This document shows positions 58,217 through 64,000 of a stretch of DNA of 64,000 bases, in pieces (position 1 is the stretch's first letter; each line of letters opens with the position of its first letter). This DNA is from Ophioderma brevispina (lineage: Eukaryota; Echinodermata; Ophiuroidea; Amphilepidida; Ophiodermatidae). The position numbers and the translations under genes were made by a program. The stretch spans positions 305,131 to 369,130 of the forward strand of contig JAMKCH010078773.1 of assembly GCA_023653785.1 (NCBI GenBank). The letters are read 5' to 3'. The notes under the pieces were generated by a model. It did not search any database. It worked only from the letters and a program-made list of their open reading frames with translations, and was not told where the DNA came from.

Positions 58217-58562
58217 GGAAAATGAAAGCTAATGTGGCGATGGGGAAGGTCTTTTAGCGAGACAACATGGAAACAGAGTATGGACACTAAGATCATGTGC
58301 CAGAAGAAGTAGTAGACATAATAGGAGATGGACTGATGAATTCAAACAAACAAGATAGACTTAGGTGGAAAATTAATCCAGAGGCCTTCCTGCAACAGTG
58401 TAGATGGGGAAATTTTAAGCTCAACCCCTTGATTCTGGGGAAGAAAAAAGTTTGTGCAACTCTGATATAAAGAAATGAACAGGCTTTTCTCTATAAAAGT
58501 AATGAGAATTTTCGTTATGATTGTGAAGTTATAACAGTTTAATCATTCTTTTCACATCCCAG
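58217..58562 (+). other. Spacer between LINE and orphan exon
   Basis: Plus-strand RRSSRHNRRWTDEF at about 58300-58340 resembles the C-terminal RWTDE-type motif of other LINEs, but the match is short. Nothing else is visible. Confidence 0.25.
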
Positions 58563-58731
58563 GATTGTCCATCAAGTATTCAAAACAGAATGCACGCAAC
58601 TTTAAGTACTCATCGGCGACTCATTGAGGACATGCCAATGATTCTTAACAACGAATTGCTTGGACAAGATGCTTTTGAACGTCTTAAGAAATTTCGTATA
58701 CCTTTTGGATGGAAGAATCTGACCTATGAAG
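58563..58731 (+). CDS. Orphan exon of an unrecognised gene
   Basis: A 169-bp stretch is open from a strong acceptor (TTTTCACATCCCAG) to a donor (GAAG|GTGGGT). It encodes DCPSSIQNRMHATLSTHRRL, IEDMPMILNNELLGQDAFER and LKKFRIPFGWKNLTYEG. The composition is balanced, with charged helices and no repeats, unlike the surrounding DNA. No stop occurs until 18 bases past the donor. I do not recognise the family. It could be one exon of a host gene running to the right or left, or a domesticated or decayed transposon exon. Confidence 0.45.
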
Positions 58732-58982
58732 GTGGGTTTGGTGGTGTTAGGTAAGTCGGCTGAATGGCATAACCAACATAAGTGCATGTTTGACTAATTT
58801 ACAGAAGAACATTTTGTGTTTTTTATTGGCTTCTATAGGTGGGGTGTCCATAATTATAGCAGGTAAAGCAATAGGAATGCATTTGTGGAATAATAATCAA
58901 ATAATTTTCTCTTTGATAAAGTAATTAAATATTTTATTTACAAAATATAGACGTAAGTGAAATCATATTTTCTTGTTAAAAT

Positions 58983-59250
58983 GCAAGACCAACGTTAAGT
59001 GCAACTTACGTTGTCGTGCACTGAAAAGGGGCGAAAATGTGTACTGCAATACCAACGTAAGGTGCAAAATGTTTAATGCAATCACCAACGGAAGTGCCAC
59101 TTACGTTGGTCTGCACTGAAAGGGGCAAATATATTTATGCAGCGACACCGTAAGTGCCACTTCCGTTGGTCTTGCACTGAAAGGGGAAAATGTTTAATGC
59201 AAGACCAACGTAAGTTTCACTTACGTTGGTCTTGCATTAAGCGGAAAAGC
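58983..59250 (+). repeat. Palindromic minisatellite, ~62-bp units
   Basis: Four units each contain AAGACCAACGTAAGTG followed at once by its inverse CACTTACGTTGGTCTT, joined by TGCACTGAAAGGGG and AAATGTTTAATGC. A half unit recurs at 59386-59412. Every unit can form a hairpin. Confidence 0.88.
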
Positions 59251-59412
59251 ACATTGCACATACGTTATCTTCTTGATCTAATTAAAACTTTTTAAAATCG
59301 CTAACATATCTTCACTCCATTTTAAATTCTGCGCGCAAATACCTCCTCTTTCAAAATTCACCAAAAACTCAATTTTCGACAAAAAGTGTCACTTACGTTG
59401 GTCTTGCATTCC

Positions 59413-62250
59413 GCCCGGGCCGACGATTTACACACGTTTAAATGTAAACAGGTGGCCAAATATAAAACACACTTTATCGAGACGGTCCTCCGGGATGGAT
59501 CCTCCACTGTCCATTCAAATGGACATCATGCATGATGTTATAATTTTGTGCAAATACACCAAATACATTAACACCTGTAACCATTAATGATGCAGTATTT
59601 CAATAGCAGTTATTACTATTCGAAATTTCAAACCTTTATAAAAAAAACGGCGTCCAATTTTGAGTTTAGAAATAAGGAGAAAGAAGGCTAGCATAGTGGG
59701 AATGAAAGTAGCATCAGAAATATCCTTAATCTCTAAAACATGAGCATTGCCACCAATCTATAGAGAAATCATTGGACCAGTGTGGATACAATCATCAATT
59801 ATACGGTATTGGAAATATCACAATTTTGACCCTCTAAGCTTACTTCTACACTGTTCAAAGTGATCATATACCACGTGGTTTTTAGGGGGAATCTAGTTCA
59901 AAGTCTTGTGATTTAATATGTCAGTGATCTTTAATTTTGTTACATTGCTACAAGTTTAGCTTTATTTTTCCTTTTTATTTTGGTGAAATCGGACATTCCG
60001 TTCCCATTTTATGATCAATTAAAGTCATTTGTGTCTCGCGAACAAACATATTTCTTAGTGTTTTTTAATTGTTTTTCAAGCATCTATATTTACTATGTAA
60101 TGTTATGTTTTTCACCCTGCAATATTTCAGACAATGGGACAAAATAAATTAATTTCTAGCCTCCAACGTGATTATTTATAGAAATTTTTGTCTTCATATT
60201 TCTCTATAATTTCAATGCAATAAACTCATGTGAAGTTTAAAGACCAAAAAGGTTACTATTATCATAATTAAATTAATTAAGTTGTTCCTAGATCATTAAC
60301 GGGTCATAACTTTTTTCGCTTGTGAAAAAGTTGCTCCGAAAAAACTCGGGTTCTAGTAGAGCTTTTGACTTCAACTTTGGACACAATTGTAATTCATGAT
60401 ATGTATTACACCCTAATGGGCCATTTTGTGGCATTTCTTTAGTTTTTTATTTTATGGGGGGTCAAAGGTCTCACAGCAATGAAAATTCAACAATTATGGT
60501 TCCGGTTGCTCTGGCAACCGAAAATCAAATTACAACAAATCTCTTCATTAGGTTGCACCTACTTACCTACTAACACTGTTCCAAGTGTTATTATTATCCA
60601 AGTATTGCAAGTTAGAGAAACATGAGGAGCACTTTTGTATTTCAACTGAGCCCAAATTAATTTGTTGACGCTTTGACCTGTGTAACGGCAGGAAATAACT
60701 TGAACTCTATAATTGATTCATTTTTGACAGGCTTACTACATATTTCTGAATATTTCATATATAGAACCTTTCCTAATATTAAGCCATGAACGTACGCTGT
60801 TAGAGGCATAGTGTTAATAGACACCTCGTTTGAACTAGATTCGCCCCTTACGTCAGCTGGGACTAACATGTTCAAATGACGTCATTTTTGCACGTTTCGA
60901 GCCCCGGGGTTGGTCTGATCCCAGCTGCCAGTCAAACGACGTTGTTTACGTTCATTTTTTAACATTGCACGTAGTCAGACTGATTTGTAGAAATGTACAA
61001 ATTTATTTTTCGTAAATCCTATTTGTATAGACAATAATTCGGGATTAAGGGGGTAGATGCTATGGATCACGAAGAGCCGGGGGGGGCCCTTGTATTCCTA
61101 GGTGAATATGATGCGTGAACACGCACTTACACTCACACAAAAGTGCATCCTAACAACGTATTTCCACAAAACATACCCTAAACCAGAATTTGTCCTTTTT
61201 TGCTAGGTTAAACAATTATTTCTTTCAGTTTTTACTACCTATAAACAGTAAGTCAATGTATGTGTCGTCAATAATACCCTTTATTACTCGCTTTGCTTTA
61301 CTTCCGATTTACATATTTTTTGATGAGTTTGATCTCTGCTTAATTTGGGTAATACATACCCTTAACACGTACATCATCAATTCATGGTTAAGAAAAACAA
61401 CCCTTTTTCCCAACTTTTGCTGTTTTTGAACCCTAATCAATGTCTCATCGCCTGTTGAAAAAAGAGGCCCTTTTTTCGCTGTTTTTTGTTCACGCTCCAT
61501 ATCCACCTCTGAATACAAGGCCCCCCCCCCCCCCCCTCGAAGTGAATAAGCCCGAATTCGCCGTCCTTTATGTCAGAAGATGATAATTATTATTTTCTGT
61601 CGTGCCCGACAGAAATCAAGCAGGCAGTTCAAACCGGTTTGGCGTGGTTTCTTTTGCAATTTGAGAGAAACTTGCATCCCTCAACAAATCTCCTCCTGTC
61701 ACTTTAAAAGAAATTGGATTGCTATCTGTATAATTCAATAATGATGCTTTATAATAGACGCAGGATTTTACTCATCATATATAATCACTAGCGGCTGGCT
61801 CGAACTGAAACCAAACCAAGAAATGGCTGTGTGACTTGTGTGCTGTGGTCGGCAATGGTGGCATCCTTAAGGGGTCGAAAAAAGGAAGGAAATAGACCAA
61901 CACGAGTTTGTTTTCAGGTAATCAAAGAATGCGAATTGTATAGGTCGTCTCTCAATTTATACAAAAACAGTAATGGCATTCGTAATGTTTGGTACAACTT
62001 GTCAAGGAACACAGGAACATGAGAAAAGTTCACCCTCAGGTTTTTAGAATGATGATTGTAAAGCTTTTGCTTTATTGCCGTAACCTGAATGATTAAGGTC
62101 CAAGTCAGCTACTTTATGTATAAACAGATTTTGTAATAAACCTACTACGGAGTGGATTTATTCAGTGCACCTTAGATCACGGTGTTCAAACGCAAGAAAA
62201 TGCCGCAGAGTGATTTTCTCTGCCTGCACCTTCGACCTGTCTGTGGCCCT
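59413..62250. other. AT-rich intergenic DNA
   Basis: No exon, RNA gene or defined transposon can be supported. A run of 17 C lies near 61520-61537. Confidence 0.5.
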
Positions 62251-62256
62251 TTGCTT

Positions 62257-62440
62257 ATGCGCTGATGTAGAGCACGTTAGAATAAAACTGTTGCCAGGTC
62301 AACTGGCTCACTCTAACTTGGTTGGAGGCCCACTGCACTGATCACAGTTGATCAATACACAAACGTATGGCATATCATAATTCTGAACAGATGCATGAGC
62401 CAAGGCTTTAACCTGGCAACGGTGCCCTACATCAGCGAAT
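62257..62440. repeat. Foldback repeat
   Basis: CGCTGATGTAGAGCACG then TTGCCAGGTCAACTGGCTCA is inverted as TGAGCCAAGGC, ACCTGGCAACGGTG and CCTACATCAGCG. The arms are about 50 bp with gaps. Confidence 0.7.
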
Positions 62441-62991
62441 AATGTCAATGGGTGAGATCATGATCTGAGACGAATGTTACTCACGTAATAAGTTAATTTT
62501 AACTCATTTGGTGATTACAAAAATGCGGTATCGCTAAAATACAAGTGCAGGTTTAAAATCATTCACATATGTATTTTGCTTCATAACAAAGTTCCATTGT
62601 ACAGTATATTGTGGTAGACCTATTCTTGTATTTGTGTTAGTCTATATCGTTTAAGAGCATATTGAAAAAGTTGTATATTCTGTTCAAAACCACGAATATA
62701 CTCAGCGCATGATATGGGTTAACGGTCTACAGACCATGTTACTGGAGCAAAAGCGATTGTCTGCCGTTACCAAAGGACCGTGCTTTTAAAACTCGCGCAA
62801 AATCCAAGTAAGCCATAATAAAAATGCATTGAATAGTCCCGTGAATAGTGCATGCAGTGCTCATGTTGTGTTACGTCCATAAAGCATGCCAAGAGACCAG
62901 GCGCTTGGGGTGACATGATCAAAAGATGGACCATGGACATAAGAGAGAAGGACCTACAACGCGAAAGCCACAAATTACCTAAACCAATTAC

Positions 62992-63298
62992 CGGGGGGCA
63001 CTGACATTGGAAAAGAGGTACGGGTATGTGCGGCCCTTAAGACCCCCATTTCGCGTCTCCCCAGCAGTTCACAAGACCCCCAGTTGAAGCATAATTCAGT
63101 TATTAAGGTCCCCTTTTCAGAAAATGTTTGCCTCAGAAGGTAAATTTTAGCCAAATTTCAGCTTCCAAGTCTATACAAATTTCTCAAAATTTCAGTTCCC
63201 AATCCCTTACTTCCGGGGACAAAATCAGTTTACAAGCCCCCAAGTTCGGAAATCGGGCCCGCACATCCCTACCTGAAAAAAGTTGAGTACCCCCCGGG
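62992..63298. mobile_element. 307-bp MITE with 8-bp target duplication CCAATTAC
   Basis: The inverted ends are CGGGGGGCACTGA...GGTATGTGCGGCCC and GGGCCCGCACATCCCTACC...GTACCCCCCGG. CCAATTAC stands directly left (62984-62991) and right (63299-63306). The C-rich ends and 8-bp duplication fit hAT or P-type elements; the superfamily is not certain. Confidence 0.83.
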
Positions 63299-64000
63299 CC
63301 AATTACCCATTCATCTCGACAAAAGCCAGGCACTCGATGTGTATAGTTGTGTATACACCGCGACGGCCTGTGATCTTATTTCTTCAGTTTCCATGTTTTC
63401 GTTGAAAGTTGATGCCACCAAATAGAGGAGAAATTCCTTCAGAAAATGCCGAAAACCCCGTAAAAACCCGTCGTTCCTTTGTAGAGCTACGACTGTACAT
63501 GTAGGTAATATTGTTACCCGTAATTGTTAAACATCTTGTGAAAGTGATTTAAAAATGTTCCAACCACTTCCTTGTAAGAAACTGTAATGTCTGAATTTGT
63601 GCCCAAGCGTGCCCGGCTCAAAACCCAGTTAATAATTAAGAAGCCGGTTAAAGAATTAAGAATTGGCGTTATGAAAGTTCAGTGATAGGGTCTTTGAAAC
63701 TTGTGTGTTGAAGGTCCTTCTCTCCTATGCCCATGGATGGACTTAGTGATGATTCGTGATAAGTATTATCATCTGCAGACCCGTTTAGAATATTTTGTTG
63801 GAAAGTTCCAAATTGGCTGTCAGTTCCGTTTTGAAGATGTAAAATCTTGTATTTTGTTGTAAAGTGTATTAAAAGTATGGGAAAGTGGAGGTAAAGATTC
63901 CACATTTCTCAGGCTAATAAAAACCTGTCAGAAGTTTCCTAAGATCTACTTGTTAGGCTTTGTTGAATGTCAACAACTCAAGCAGCTAACACATGCCCTT

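Noticed and set aside
58983..59250. CRISPR-like palindromic repeats
   Set aside because: The spacers are themselves repeated, there are no cas genes and the context is animal DNA.

Overview
The window is nuclear DNA from an animal: coding sequence is split into short exons with GT-AG introns of 0.3 to 7 kb, and the intergenic space is AT-rich and full of transposons. The protein families and the repeats (a tRNA-derived SINE with the marine-type tail, a Ngaro element with an SGNH ORF, an RTE-like LINE with a PHD finger) suggest a marine invertebrate, most likely a non-vertebrate deuterostome such as an echinoderm or hemichordate. The species cannot be fixed from the sequence alone.

Positions 1-29274 (+) hold the 3' end of one gene, a perlecan (HSPG2) orthologue. 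Eighteen exons can be placed. They encode the last Ig domains and then domain V (endorepellin): LG1, EGF, EGF, an acidic Ser-Gly linker, LG2, EGF, EGF, LG3 and the stop codon. Most splice phases that can be read are phase 1, so modules are cleanly bounded. About two thirds of the exons contain one or more single-base indels that break the frame, while splice sites and domain residues survive. The paired repeats of the Ngaro element differ from each other in the same indel-rich way. I therefore read much of the damage as uncorrected long-read consensus error rather than pseudogene decay.

The introns carry foldback MITEs, a SINE nested in a hAT-like MITE, a PIF/Harbinger-like MITE and several minisatellites. 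From about 30 to 46 kb no gene is visible. This stretch has a G-rich simple repeat (35.2-35.8 kb) and a degenerate array of ~135-bp units (36.7-43.7 kb). Many of those units carry a perfect DR1 nuclear-receptor half-site pair, and two independent 1.1-kb TA-target transposons have jumped into the array.

Positions 47.4-53.26 kb are a nearly whole Ngaro-type tyrosine-recombinase retrotransposon with split direct repeats in the order A1 - RT/RNase H - recombinase - SGNH hydrolase - B1 - A2 - B2. Gag and the start of the RT appear to be missing. Positions 55.3-58.2 kb (-) are a degraded RTE-like LINE with endonuclease, RT (YADY in place of YADD), a PHD finger and a C-terminal region. A single well-formed exon of an unrecognised gene lies at 58563-58731. 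The rest, to 64 kb, is non-coding with a palindromic minisatellite and two more MITE-like elements.
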